64,000 nt of DNA from Procambarus clarkii (Eukaryota; Arthropoda; Malacostraca; Decapoda; Cambaridae). Below, in pieces: positions 10,811 to 22,400 of this stretch. The stretch lies in contig NC_091160.1 in the NCBI RefSeq assembly GCF_040958095.1, forward strand, positions 40,513,788-40,577,787. The letters are read 5' to 3'. Under the pieces are notes generated by a model. That model did not search any database. It worked only from the letters and a program-made list of their open reading frames with translations, and was not told the DNA's origin. Each line of letters opens with the position of its first letter. The stretch's first letter is position 1. Both the position numbers and the translations under genes were made by a program.

Positions 10811-10966
10811 CCACTAGTGGTACAGGCCCACCGTTGGCCGGTAGGAAGGCGAAGAGGCTGAAGTAGCAAGTGATGAGCACACCCAGAGCGAAGAGGTGAA
10901 TTATCAGACGACTGAAGAAGCTGTCAAGTGGCAGAGCGTACGACATCAGCACCACCATCACTAAGG
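10811..10966 (-). CDS. Divergent nicotinic-type Cys-loop receptor subunit, TM1-TM2 exon
   Basis: 156 nt, with acceptor TGCTCTAG and donor G|GTGAGT; phase 1 in and phase 1 out. It encodes ALVMVVLMSYALPLD (end of TM1 and the TM1-TM2 linker, compare nicotinic 'FYLPSDSGEK'), then SRLIIHLFALGVLITCYFSL plus FAFLPANGGPVPLV (TM2 and the TM2-TM3 linker, compare 'iPptSdvvPLig'). Counting back from the conserved Pro, the -1' position is Ser rather than Glu, the 9' position is Gly rather than Leu, and 20' is Ala, so the pore would not be a typical nicotinic one. Confidence 0.85.
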
Positions 10967-11697
10967 CTAGAGCAGTCACAAGCATTAGCAATAATTTTAT
11001 TATTAACAAGCTTAGGTGAACAACAGTGTGCTGCTACCCTATTATCAGATATTATAGGTCCTCGTAGTAATCTCTCTCCGCTTTAGTAACCACAAACCTC
11101 TATGGTAATCTATTTCAGGCTAACAGAGTAATCTAATGCTATCGTAAATATTTTACTCTTTCCTCTTGTATAAGTAATACAGTACAAGAATTATGATGAT
11201 GCAGGCTCCCAAAAAAAGATGATAAGGCTTTCCTAAATATTATATTCCTTGAGTATGTGTTGACTGATTCATTAGCTCAGCAACCCACTGTCGATGTGTC
11301 TTCTGCACAGGGTACTTCTTAGTACTGCATAAAGGTAGATTTGTATTTGCAAATCATGGCATTTGCTTGATAAAATTAATATTTAAGTATTTAGACATGA
11401 TTCACTACAATTTTTCTCTATTATTTTTAATTATTACGTTTTTTGTGTGTAGTATTTTTTGCTTATACAATAATTATCACAAACATAGTTGAGCATAGGT
11501 TAATAAAGCACAGTTCTTAGACAAATCATGTCCAGAATATAAAAAAATCATTAAGCGAGAAATCTTAAAAATGCAACAAATTAATAAAACATAAGATCCA
11601 TAATATTGACGTTTTTATGCATCTGCCTCAATAGGTTAGGTGATTTCAAGGTTGTGTAGATGCAGGATTGGTGCTAGAGTCGTTGGTATCAGCTCAC

Positions 11698-11869
11698 CTA
11701 ACGTGGACTGTGTGATGAAGGTGGCGTGCATACTGGCCTGGCGCTTCACATTGAAGGTGAAGTCGACCTCGACATATGGGTCGTGTTCTTCCAGACTGAT
11801 GAGGGAACGCGTCGCCGTCACATTAATCAGTTTCCATTGGTTGTTCTTCTCGAAGTTGGTCATTATCAC
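11698..11869 (-). CDS. Divergent nicotinic-type Cys-loop receptor subunit, end of ligand-binding domain
   Basis: Cys-loop receptors are pentameric ligand-gated ion channels of the plasma membrane. Four - strand exons (11698-11869, 10811-10966, 10163-10329, 7137-7328) join with compatible phases into about 229 residues. They span the last beta strands of the extracellular domain, TM1-TM4 and the stop. This 172-nt exon (acceptor TGTTTACAG, donor TTAG|GTGAGC) encodes NQWKLINVTATR and PYVEVDFTFNVKRQ, matching the nicotinic 'EW.l..vpA.R.....EPY.DItFn..lRR' block. Where alpha subunits have vicinal Cys before EPY, this protein has EEHD, so it is non-alpha. The usual TM1 proline is absent. The exons for the signal peptide, Cys-loop and most of the ligand-binding domain are not visible up to the gap at 15952. 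Whether it binds acetylcholine is unknown. Confidence 0.85.
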
Positions 11870-12819
11870 CTGTAAACACAACTTTGTCAGCACGTGGGGA
11901 CAGATCCAGATATACAGACGTACGGACCCAGACATAAAAGCACAGACGGACGGATCCAGACACTAAGAGATAGACATAAACTGAAACATACAGCCACAAA
12001 AAGCCCCAGACATAAATAAGCATACATATACAGTATAGATGAGGCTACGCCAGAAATTGGGTGTTCTAGCTGCAGATTAACCCGCGCTCTGTCAAATGCA
12101 GACACATGGCCCATGTGTCAAAGGTCATTGTCAAAACTACACTTCACTATGTTTAGGAGGAGTGGTACTCAAAATTATTAAACACGGGTACAGTCAACTA
12201 GGATAAAGCTACCACCACCACCTCGGTCAACACAAACTGGGATAAAATCACTCCCACCTACTCAACATGTAAACGGGGATGAAAACCACCCCCACCTACT
12301 CTTAGAGAATTTCCGATACTTTCGATTTGATTTGATGTCCAAAGGGTTTGGAAAGCATGGGGGGAGGTGATATTCTGGATGAGTATAGAGTATATAGATT
12401 CTGTGGGTATAGAGTGAAAAGTTTGAAAATTCGGTGGCCTGTCCACCATGGGTTGGCATGTGTGTGTGTCGTTTGTTTGGGTGTGTGGTATGTTGGGTTG
12501 TCGGTACATTATTTCCGATATTGTCGCTGCGGTGCGTTGTATTGTTTACGTTCTCCAAGGACTGGGCAGAAAGTCGTCAGTCGGCCGTCATCCGCCACGG
12601 GGAAAAGACGCTTGTTCCTTTATTTCTTGTGTTATAACCCATACACCGACAGTTCCCACTAGCACTGTCAACGACAAGGCTACGAAGAGGTAGGTTTACA
12701 CGTATTTAACAACATCAACTCGATTCCTCCATTTAATAATTACTGTAATGTATAAATTTGACTTAAATGTAGACTAGTGCGTTTATATAACAGCTATATT
12801 TGCATGTATAATGATAATA
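11870..12819. other. Non-coding stretch upstream of the visible receptor exons
   Basis: It contains a loose GGACCCAGACATAAA/GGATCCAGACACTAA repeat (11900-12010), duplicated CACCTACTC phrases (12255-12300) and GT-rich text (12455-12500). ORFs on both strands are short and of low complexity. No Cys-loop or ligand-binding-domain motif was found on the - strand. Confidence 0.4.
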
Positions 12820-13170
12820 ATATATTCACAAGAAGGTACAATGAGTTGGTGAGATTACATAAGATTGGTATTTTTACATTCTTGCAAAGCCACTAATACG
12901 CATACCGTTTTGGACAGGTCCTTAATCTAACATATCAGGTAAGATGCAAAGGTACATTGTAGCAAGGTTTTATATTGACAAATAACTACAATATAAACTG
13001 ACAAGAGGTGATTACACTGGTAAGGATATATGTCTTAAGTACTAATATTGGGGAAGTGGGAGTGCAAGATATAAGTGTGAGTTTGAAGCACGGTAGGAAA
13101 CTACCTTGTTATTGGGAATAATAATTCCAACGTCAACAAAGTAAGTTCGGCTTAAAGAATATATCGAAAT
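12820..13170 (+). repeat. (TTTA)n-headed interspersed repeat, diverged copy
   Basis: It contains ACAAGAAGGTACAATGAG, CATTCTTGCAAAGCCACTA, then GGACAGGTCCTTAATCTAA, and further on TTGGGGAAGTGGG and GTAGGAAACTACC. The same blocks in the same order occur at 13297-13460, 15214-15480 and 15504-15951. There is no coding potential, and the family is not classified. Confidence 0.7.
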
Positions 13171-13296
13171 TTATTTACTACTCAATTTGTTATGTTTTTA
13201 TGTATCAAAAGCTTTGCTAAAGTTGAATGCGACACCAACAATCGTCTCGTAAAATGGATACTCGTAAATCCATTTGCAAAATTATTTCAAGGTCTT

Positions 13297-13460
13297 TTTA
13301 TTTATTTATTTATTTATTTATATATATACAAGAAGGTACATTGGTATTGTGAGGATACATAGCATAGTAATTACATTCTTGTAAAGCCACTAGTACGCGC
13401 AGCGTTTCGGGCAGGTCCTTAATCTAAGAAACTTATAAGTAGGTAAATACTTGCAAAATT
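13297..13460 (+). repeat. (TTTA)n-headed interspersed repeat copy
   Basis: It starts with TTTATTTATTTATTTA, then ATACAAGAAGGTACATTG, CATTCTTGTAAAGCCACTAG, and the core GCGTTTCGGGCAGGTCCTTA. It shares these with the copies at 12.8 and 15.2 kb. Confidence 0.8.
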
Positions 13461-13669
13461 TATAAAAATGATAAGTTACATAGCATGAACAAAATAAAAG
13501 ATGAGAGAAAAATTGTAGGTACTGTATATTAAAGCACATAGGTAGCTCAGAATGAATTGCAATTGGATTGTCTTGGAATAATGGTTAGTGTAACCTAAGA
13601 TCAAGACAGAAGTATAAAATGTACTATAGATAATGACACAATATTTTGCTTTAGACACAGAATGAAGTG

Positions 13670-14640
13670 TTGCAATAAGAACACTTATTGCTAGCCTTGC
13701 TCCAATGAGACCTCGCTTGACGTTTGTGCAGTGTTATGACGAGGGTGGCCCTAACTAGTGTAACATAATCTATTGAAAACAGATGTACCCGTTAGGTTTT
13801 TGTCAGTTGGGATCCTAGAGTGCTGTCAGACGCATGACTGATTAATACAATGTAAGCGCCTGGCTAGTTTTAAGAAAAGTTAGTGAGTAAATCGGTTACA
13901 GACGGCCAGAAGGTTACATATATTTTATGACTATGTAAGAGATTGGTAGTAGCTGGAGGATTGTCAGATAACTGATTTTGTTGTTAATTTGAAAGATGAA
14001 ACACCAAGCCTATCGCGAAACGAGTGACGTCAATCACTGGAAACTATTATGCCTCGCGGCAAAGAAACGTAAACGGGTAGATGATTGGGGAGTCCCAGGA
14101 GTCCCTCAGGGTGACAAGCACCGGCCCCGCCCCACACAGAGAACACTGGGTAACAAAATCAAAACTCGGACCCCATCTAAAACGAAAAAGTCATCTACTG
14201 CTCTCCGGCAGAGCAGAAACCAGCCGCCCACCACGACTGAGGGCACACCAGGAGCCCACAAAGACCCACCAACCCCCGGCACCTCTCGGCCAAGTCGGCC
14301 CCTGGAACAACGTAGTCACCCCGCCGGGAGAACCAGCCAGAACACGTAAAAAAAAAGTATCAACAATCCCGTGACCCAAGGCGATATGTGCGCCAGGTGT
14401 CGTACAACCGGACCGTTGAACAGGGATGCCAAACGGCAGTAGCAAAGCCCAAACACGAAAACAGGACGTGGTCCGGCGGCTCCCAGGCGGAAGTGTCCAG
14501 ACGTCCGTTCGTCGTCAGGTTGAACCAGGAGTCCGTCAGATAACTGTTGCAGTATGATAATTTGAGCTCCTCTGGGGCAGCGTAAGAACGCGGATTCAAT
14601 TTGTAGCTGGACTGTGTCTATGGAGGATGTATACAGGAGT
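13670..14640. other. Unclassified sequence with short unsupported ORFs
   Basis: A 117-codon + frame at 13996-14349 starts MKHQAYRETSDVNHW and contains a basic AAKKRKRVDD stretch, then Pro/Arg-rich text. An overlapping - frame (14360-14599) is no more convincing. Neither is recognised. Composition is more GC-rich than its surroundings, suggesting a fragment of an unidentified mobile element. Confidence 0.3.
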
Positions 14641-14689
14641 TTACGTGAGGGCCATTAATACTAGTGGCCTCGACGAGGACAGGAAGCCG

Positions 14690-15190
14690 GCGGTTTGTCA
14701 AAGGTCCCCTCATTTACCCTGATGATCTTTTCCAGTTGTATTTTAATCCAACAGTTTTGGCATTTACTGCTTCGGCGGGTAGGCAATTCCATGGGTTTAT
14801 AACCCTACGGGTGATAAAAATTATCTCCTGTTCTCAGACCTACATTGTGGCTTGTTGAGCATGAAACCGTAGCTACTCGTTCGTGTTGTATCTGACCTTT
14901 TGAATCAATTTTCCGGGTCAACATCCCGGAAAATTGTTCAGTATTTTAAAATTTTCAATGAGATCCGCCCTGTCATGCCTTGTTTAGTGTTAGCCCTGTG
15001 GCCCTCAACCGTTCCTGATACGAGAGATGACTTTGCTCTGGAATGATTTTTGTTGCCCGGTTTTGCATCTTTTCAAGAGCAGCTGTGTCTTCTGAAGATA
15101 GGTCTCCACGCCTGCATGGAATAATCCAGGTGGAGGCACACCAGAGACTTATACAATTGAATGACTACCTTCTTTTACAGGTAAAGGTAC
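14690..15190 (-). pseudogene. CR1-like retrotransposon RT C-terminal remnant
   Basis: Reading the - strand with several stops gives LLLKRCKTGQQ, ADLIENFKILNN and RRVINPWNCLPAEAV. These correspond to the 'ALEKxQxRAT', 'GDLIETFKIL' and 'RVVNxWNSLPxEVV' blocks near the C-terminus of CR1-type reverse transcriptases. It is clearly inactive. Confidence 0.7.
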
Positions 15191-15213
15191 GCTTGATTAT
15201 TCCAAGGGTTTGG

Positions 15214-15480
15214 TTAGTTTATTTATTTATTTATTTATTTATTTATAGAAGAAGTTACATTGGGTTTACGAGAGTACATAGCATGATGTGTTTACATTCT
15301 TGTAAAGCCACTAGCAAGCACAGCGTTTCGGGCAGGTCCTTAATCTAACGGATAATATTAAGTATGTAATTCTAGCAAAATATATAAAATGTTAACAGGT
15401 ATATTGTAAGAAAATTTGAGAGAGATTAGCAAGTATATTAAAGTACATTAAAGCACATTGAAAGCTTTGATTGATATGAC
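15214..15480 (+). repeat. (TTTA)n-headed interspersed repeat copy
   Basis: (TTTA)n at 15219-15246 is followed by GTTACATTGGGTTTACGAGA, CATTCTTGTAAAGCCACTAG, and the core GCGTTTCGGGCAGGTCCTTA (15322-15341). Same family as the copies at 12.8 and 13.3 kb. Confidence 0.8.
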
Positions 15481-15503
15481 AAAGATTAGTAGGCACATTA
15501 AAT

Positions 15504-15951
15504 TATTTATTTATTTATATACAAGAAGGTACATTGGGTTTATGAGAATACATACATAAACTATTAAAGCACACTGATAGCACATATAAGATGACAGCAG
15601 TGTTTAATGGTAAAGTTATATGGCTTAGGTACATATATTGGGGGATTGGGTAGCACAAAATACAGATACAGTGGATACAGATACAGATTATAAACTCGCA
15701 CTGGATAGTGAGCGAGTTTAAAGAACTAGGTAGGAAACTATGAAGATGAAATTAGGAACTTTTTGAAATTAGGAAGCTCAATGTAGGAAACTACGAAGAT
15801 GAAATTAGGAACTTTTTGGTTTTATTTTTTTAATAAGGCAAAAGTTGGACAGCTTTTCAATTCGTTAGGGAGTGAGTTCTATGGACTAGGTCCCTTTATT
15901 TGCAGAGTGCTTACACAGATTAAGTTTGACTCTGAGGATATCAAAGAGATA
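15504..15951 (+). repeat. (TTTA)n-headed interspersed repeat copy running into the gap
   Basis: TTATTTATTTATATACAAGA and AGGTACATTGGGTTTATGAG open it. Downstream blocks (TTGGGGGATTGGG, GTAGGAAACTA) parallel 13050-13110. It contains an internal ~20-bp duplication around TAGGAAACTAYGAAGATGAA (15740-15805). It is cut by the N run at 15952. Confidence 0.65.
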
Positions 15952-16451
15952 NNNNNNNNNNNNNNNNNNNNNNNNNNNNNNNNNNNNNNNNNNNNNNNNN
16001 NNNNNNNNNNNNNNNNNNNNNNNNNNNNNNNNNNNNNNNNNNNNNNNNNNNNNNNNNNNNNNNNNNNNNNNNNNNNNNNNNNNNNNNNNNNNNNNNNNNN
16101 NNNNNNNNNNNNNNNNNNNNNNNNNNNNNNNNNNNNNNNNNNNNNNNNNNNNNNNNNNNNNNNNNNNNNNNNNNNNNNNNNNNNNNNNNNNNNNNNNNNN
16201 NNNNNNNNNNNNNNNNNNNNNNNNNNNNNNNNNNNNNNNNNNNNNNNNNNNNNNNNNNNNNNNNNNNNNNNNNNNNNNNNNNNNNNNNNNNNNNNNNNNN
16301 NNNNNNNNNNNNNNNNNNNNNNNNNNNNNNNNNNNNNNNNNNNNNNNNNNNNNNNNNNNNNNNNNNNNNNNNNNNNNNNNNNNNNNNNNNNNNNNNNNNN
16401 NNNNNNNNNNNNNNNNNNNNNNNNNNNNNNNNNNNNNNNNNNNNNNNNNNN
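15952..16451. other. Assembly gap (500 N)
   Basis: Exactly 500 unknown bases separate unique-looking sequence from satellite array A, so the true left edge of the array is not seen. Confidence 0.99.
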
Positions 16452-19400
16452 CCACCGTCAATACCACCGTCAATACTCCCGTCAATACCACCGTCAATAC
16501 CACCGTTAATACCACCGTCAATACCACCGTCAATACTCCCGTCAATACCACCGTCAATACCACCGTCAATACCACCGTCAATACCACCGTCAATACTCCC
16601 GTCAATACTCCCGTCAATACCACCGTCAATACCACCGTCAATACCACCGTCAATACCACCGTCAATACCACCGTCAATACTCCCGTCAATACCACCGTCA
16701 ATACCACCGTCAATACCCCCGTCAATACCACTGTCACTACCACCGTCAATACCACCGTCAATACCACCGTCAATACCACCGTCAATACCACCGTCAATAC
16801 CACCGTCAATACTCCCGTCAATACTCCCGTCAATACCACCGTCAATACCACCGTCAATACCACCGTCAATACTCCCGCCAATACTCCCGTCAATACCACC
16901 GTCAATACCACCGTCAATACTCCCGTCAATACCACCGTCAATACCACCGTCAATACTCCCGTCAATACTCCCGTCAATACCACCGTCAATACCACCGTCA
17001 ATACCACCGTCAATACCACCGTCAATACCACCGTCAATACCACCGTCAATACTCCCGTCAATACCACCGTCAATACCACCGTCAATACCACCGTCAATAC
17101 TCCCGTCAATACCACCGTCAATACCACCGTCAATACCACCGTCAATACCACCGTCAATACCACCGTCAATACCACCGTCAATACCACCGTCAATACCACC
17201 GTCAATACTCCCGTCAATACCACCGTCAATACTCCCGTCAATACCACCGTCAATACCACCGTCAATACCACCGTCAATACCACCGTCAATACCACCGTCA
17301 ATACCCCCGTCAATACCACCGTCAATACTCCCGTCAATACCACCGTCAATACCACCGTCAATACCCCCGTCAATACCCCGTCAATACCACCGTCAATACC
17401 CCGTCAATACTCCCGTCAATACTCCCGTCAATACCACCGTCATACCACCGTCAATACCACCGTCAATACCACCGTCAATACCACCGTCAATACCACCGTC
17501 AATACCACCGTCAATACCACCGTCAATACTCCGTCAATACCACCGTCAATACTCCGTCAATACCACCGTCAATACCACCGTCAATACCACCGTCAATACC
17601 ACCGTCAATACCCCGTCAATACTCCCGTCAATACCACCGTCAATACCACCGTCAATACCACCGTCAATACCACCGTCAATACCCCGTCAATACCCGTCAA
17701 TACCCCGTCAATACCCCGTCAATACCACCGTCAATACCCCGTCAATACCACCGTCAATACCACCGTCAATACCCCGTCAATACTCCCGTCAATACCACCG
17801 TCAATACCACCGTCAATACCCCGTCAATACTCCCGTCAATACCCCGTCAATACCCCGTCAATACCACCGTCAATACCCCGTCAATACCACCGTCAATACC
17901 ACCGTCAATACCCCGTCAATACCCGTCAATACTCCCGTCAATACCACCGTCAATACCCCGTCAATACCACCGTCAATACCCCGTCAATACCACCGTCAAT
18001 ACCCCGTCAATACCCCGTCAATACCACCGTCAATACCCCGTCAATACCACCGTCAATACCCCGTCAATACCCCGTCAATACCACCGTCAATACCACCGTC
18101 AATACCCCGTCAATACCCGTCAATACCCCGTCAATACCCCGTCAATACCCCGTCAATACCACCGTCAATACCCCGTCAATACCACCGTCAATACCACCGT
18201 CAATACCACCGTCAATACTCCGTCAATACCACCGTCAATACCACCGTCAATACCACCGTCAATACCACCGTCAATACCACCGTCAATACCACCGTCAATA
18301 CCACCGTCAATACCCCGTCAATACCACCGTCAATACCACCGTCAATACCACCGTCAATACCCCGTCAATACCACCGTCAATACCACCGTCAATACCACCG
18401 TCAATACCACCGTCAATACCACCGTCAATACCACCGTCAATACCCCGTCAATACCACCGTCAATACCACCGTCAATACCACCGTCAATACACCGTCAATA
18501 CCACCGTCAATACCACCGTCAATACCACCGTCAATACCACCGTCAATACCACCGTCAATACCCCGTCAATACCACCGTCAATACCACCGTCAATACCACC
18601 GTCAATACCACCGTCAATACCACCGTCAATACCGTCAATACCACCGTCAATACCCCGTCAATACCCCGTCAATACCACCGTCAATACCCCGTCAATACCA
18701 CCGTCAATACCCCGTCAATACCCCGTCAATACCACCGTCAATACCCCGTCAATACCACCGTCAATACCACCGTCAATACTCCCGTCAATACCCCGTCAAT
18801 ACCCCGTCAATACCACCGTCAATACCCCGTCAATACCACCGTCAATACCACCGTCAATACCCCGTCAATACCACCGTCAACCACCGTCAATACCACCGTC
18901 AATACCCCGTCAATACCACCGTCAATACCACCGTCAATACCACCGTCAATACCACCGTCAATACCACCGTCAATACCCCGTCAATACCACCGTCAATACC
19001 ACCGTCAATACTCCCGTCAATACCACCGTCAATACCACCGTCAATACCACCGTCAATACCACCGTCAATACCACCGTCAATACTCCCGTCAATACTCCCG
19101 TCAATACCACCGTCAATACCACCGTCAATACCACCGTCAATACCACCGTCAATACCACCGTCAATACTCCCGTCAATACCACCGTCAATACCACCGTCAA
19201 TACCCCCGTCAATACCACGTCATACCACCGTCAATACCACCGTCAATACCACCGTCAATACCACCGTCAATACCACCGTCAATACCACCGTCAATACCAC
19301 CGTCAATACTCCCGTCAATACCACCGTCAATACCACCGTCAATACTCCCGTCAATACCACCGTCAATACCACCGTCAATACCACCGTCAATACTCCCGTC

Positions 19401-22400
19401 AATACCACCGTCAATACCACCGTCAATACCACCGTCAATACTCCCGTCAATACCACCGTCAATACCACCGTCAATACCACCGTCAATACCACCGTCAATA
19501 CTCCCGTCAATACTCCCGTCAATACCACCGTCAATACCACCGTCAATACCACCGTCAATACCACCGTCAATACCACCGTCAATACCACCGTCAATACTCC
19601 CGTCAATACCACCGTCAATACCACCGTCAATACTCCCGTCAATACCACCGTCAATACCACCGTCAATACCACCGTCAATACCACCGTCAATACTCCCGTC
19701 AATACCACCGTCAATACCACCGTCAATACCACCGTCAATACCACCGTCAATACTCCCGTCAATACCACCGTCAATACCACCGTCAATACCACCGTCAATA
19801 CCACCGTCAATACCACCGTCAATACTCCCGTCAATACTCCCGTCAATACCACCGTCAATACCACCGTCAATACCACCGTCAATACCACCGTCAATACTCC
19901 GTCAATACCACCGTCAATACCACCGTCAATACCCCGTCAATACCAGTCACTACCACCGTCAATACCACCGTCAATACCACCGTCAATACCACCGTCAATA
20001 CCACCGTCAATACCACCGTCAATACTCCGTCAATACTCCCGTCAATACCACCGTCAATACCACCGTCAATACCACCGTCAATACTCCCGTCAATACCCCG
20101 TCAATACCCCCGTCAATACCACCGTCAATACCACCGTCAATACCACCGTCAATACCACCGTCAATACTCCCGTCAATACTCCCGTCAATACCACCGTCAA
20201 TACCACCGTCAATACCACCGTCAATACCACCGTCAATACCACCGTCAATACCACCGTCAATACCCCGTCAATACCACCGTCAATACCACCGTCAATACCA
20301 CCGTCAATACTCCCGTCAATACCACCGTCAATACCACCGTCAATACCCCCGTCAATACCACCGTCAATACCACCGTCAATACCACCGTCAATACCCCCGT
20401 CAATACCACCGTCAATACCCCGTCAATACCACCGTCAATACTCCGTCAATACCACCGTCAATACCACCGTCAATACCACCGTCAATACTCACCGTCAATA
20501 CCAACCGTCATACCACCGTCCAATACTCACCGTCAATACTCCCGGCAATACCACCGTCAATACCACCCGACACCCCACCCCCCCTCATACTCCCGTCAAT
20601 ACCACCGTCAAGTACCCCATACCCGTCAATACCACCGTCAATACCATCCCCCGTCAATACTCCCGTCAATACCACCGTCATACCACCGTCAATACCCCGT
20701 CAATACTCACCGTTCAATACCACCGTCAATACCCCGTCATACAACCGCATACGTCCCGTCAATACTCACCGTCAATACAACCGTCAATACTATCCGTCAA
20801 TACTCCCCGTCAATACCACCGTCAATACCCACCGTCAAGTACCCCCGTTCAAATACCACCGTCAATACCACCGTCAATACCACCGTCAATACTCCGTCAA
20901 TAACTCACCGTCAATACCACCGTCAATACCACCGTCAATACCACCGTCAATACCACCGTCAATACCACCGTCAATACCCACCGTCAATACTCCGTCAATA
21001 CCACCGTCAATACCCCGTCAATACCACCGTCAATACCACCGTCAATACCACCGTCAATACCACCGTCAATACCACCGTCAATACCACCGTCAATACCACC
21101 GTCAATACTCCCGTCAATACCACCGTCAATACCACCGTCAATACCACCGTCAATACCACCGTCAATACCACCGTCAATACTCACGTCAATACCACCGTCA
21201 ATACCACCGTCAATACCACCGTCAATACCACCGTCAATACCACCGTCAATACCACCGTCAATACTCCCGTCAATACCACCGTCAATACCACCGTCAATAC
21301 CACCGTCAAATACTCCCGTCAATACCACCGTCAATACCAACCGTCAATACTCACCGTCAATACCACCGTCAATACCACCGTCAATACCCCCGTCAATACC
21401 ACGTCAATACCACCGTCAATACTCACCGTCAATACCACCGTCAATACCACCGTCAATACCACCGTCAATACCACCGTCAATACCACCGTCAATACTCCCG
21501 TCAATACACCGTCAATACTCCCGTCAATACCCACCGTCAATACACCGTCAATACCACCGTCCAATACTCCCGTCAATACCACCGTCAATACCACCGTCAA
21601 TACCACCGTCAATACTCCCGTCAATACCACCGTCAATACCACCGTCAATACCACCGTCAATACCACCGTCAATACTCCCGTCAATACTCCCGTCAATACC
21701 ACCGTCAATACCACCGTCAATACCACCGTCAATACCACCGTCAATACCACCGTCAATACCACCGTCAATACTCCCGTCAATACCACCGTCAATACCACCG
21801 TCAATACTCCCGTCAATACCACCGTCAATACCACCGTCAATACCACCGTCAATACCACCGTCAATACTCCCGTTCAATACCACCGTCAATACCACCGTTA
21901 ATACCACCGTCAATACCACCGTCAATACTCCCGTCAATACCACGTCAATACCACCGTCAATACCACCGTCAATACCACCGTCAATACCACCGTCAATACT
22001 CCCGTCAATACTCCCGTCAATACCACCGTCAATACCACCGTCAATACCACCGTCATACATCCGTCAATACTCACCGTCAATACCACGTCAATACCACCGT
22101 CAATACTCCCGTCAATACCACCGTCAATACCACCGTCAATACCAACCGTCAATACCACCGTCAATACTCCCGTCAATACCACCGTCAATACCACCGTTAA
22201 TACCACCGTCAATACCACCGTCAATACTCCCGTCAATACCACCGTCCAATACCACCGTCAATACCACCGTCAATACCACCGTCAATACCACCGTCAATAC
22301 TCCCGTCAATACTCCCGTCATACACCGTCAATACACCGTCAATACCACCGTCAATACCACCGTCAATACCACCGTCAATACTCCCGTCAATACCACCGTC

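Noticed and set aside
12262..12693. Overlapping ~100-codon frames on both strands, and a hydrophobic - strand stretch near 12600-12680 that might be a receptor signal peptide
   Set aside because: Low complexity (GT/AC rich); the hydrophobic stretch meets a stop within ~40 codons and has no start or compatible splice to the receptor exons.
13996..14349. 117-codon frame with an AAKKRKRVDD nuclear-localisation-like stretch
   Set aside because: No recognised domain, no splice or promoter context, overlapping frames equally open; probably repeat-derived.
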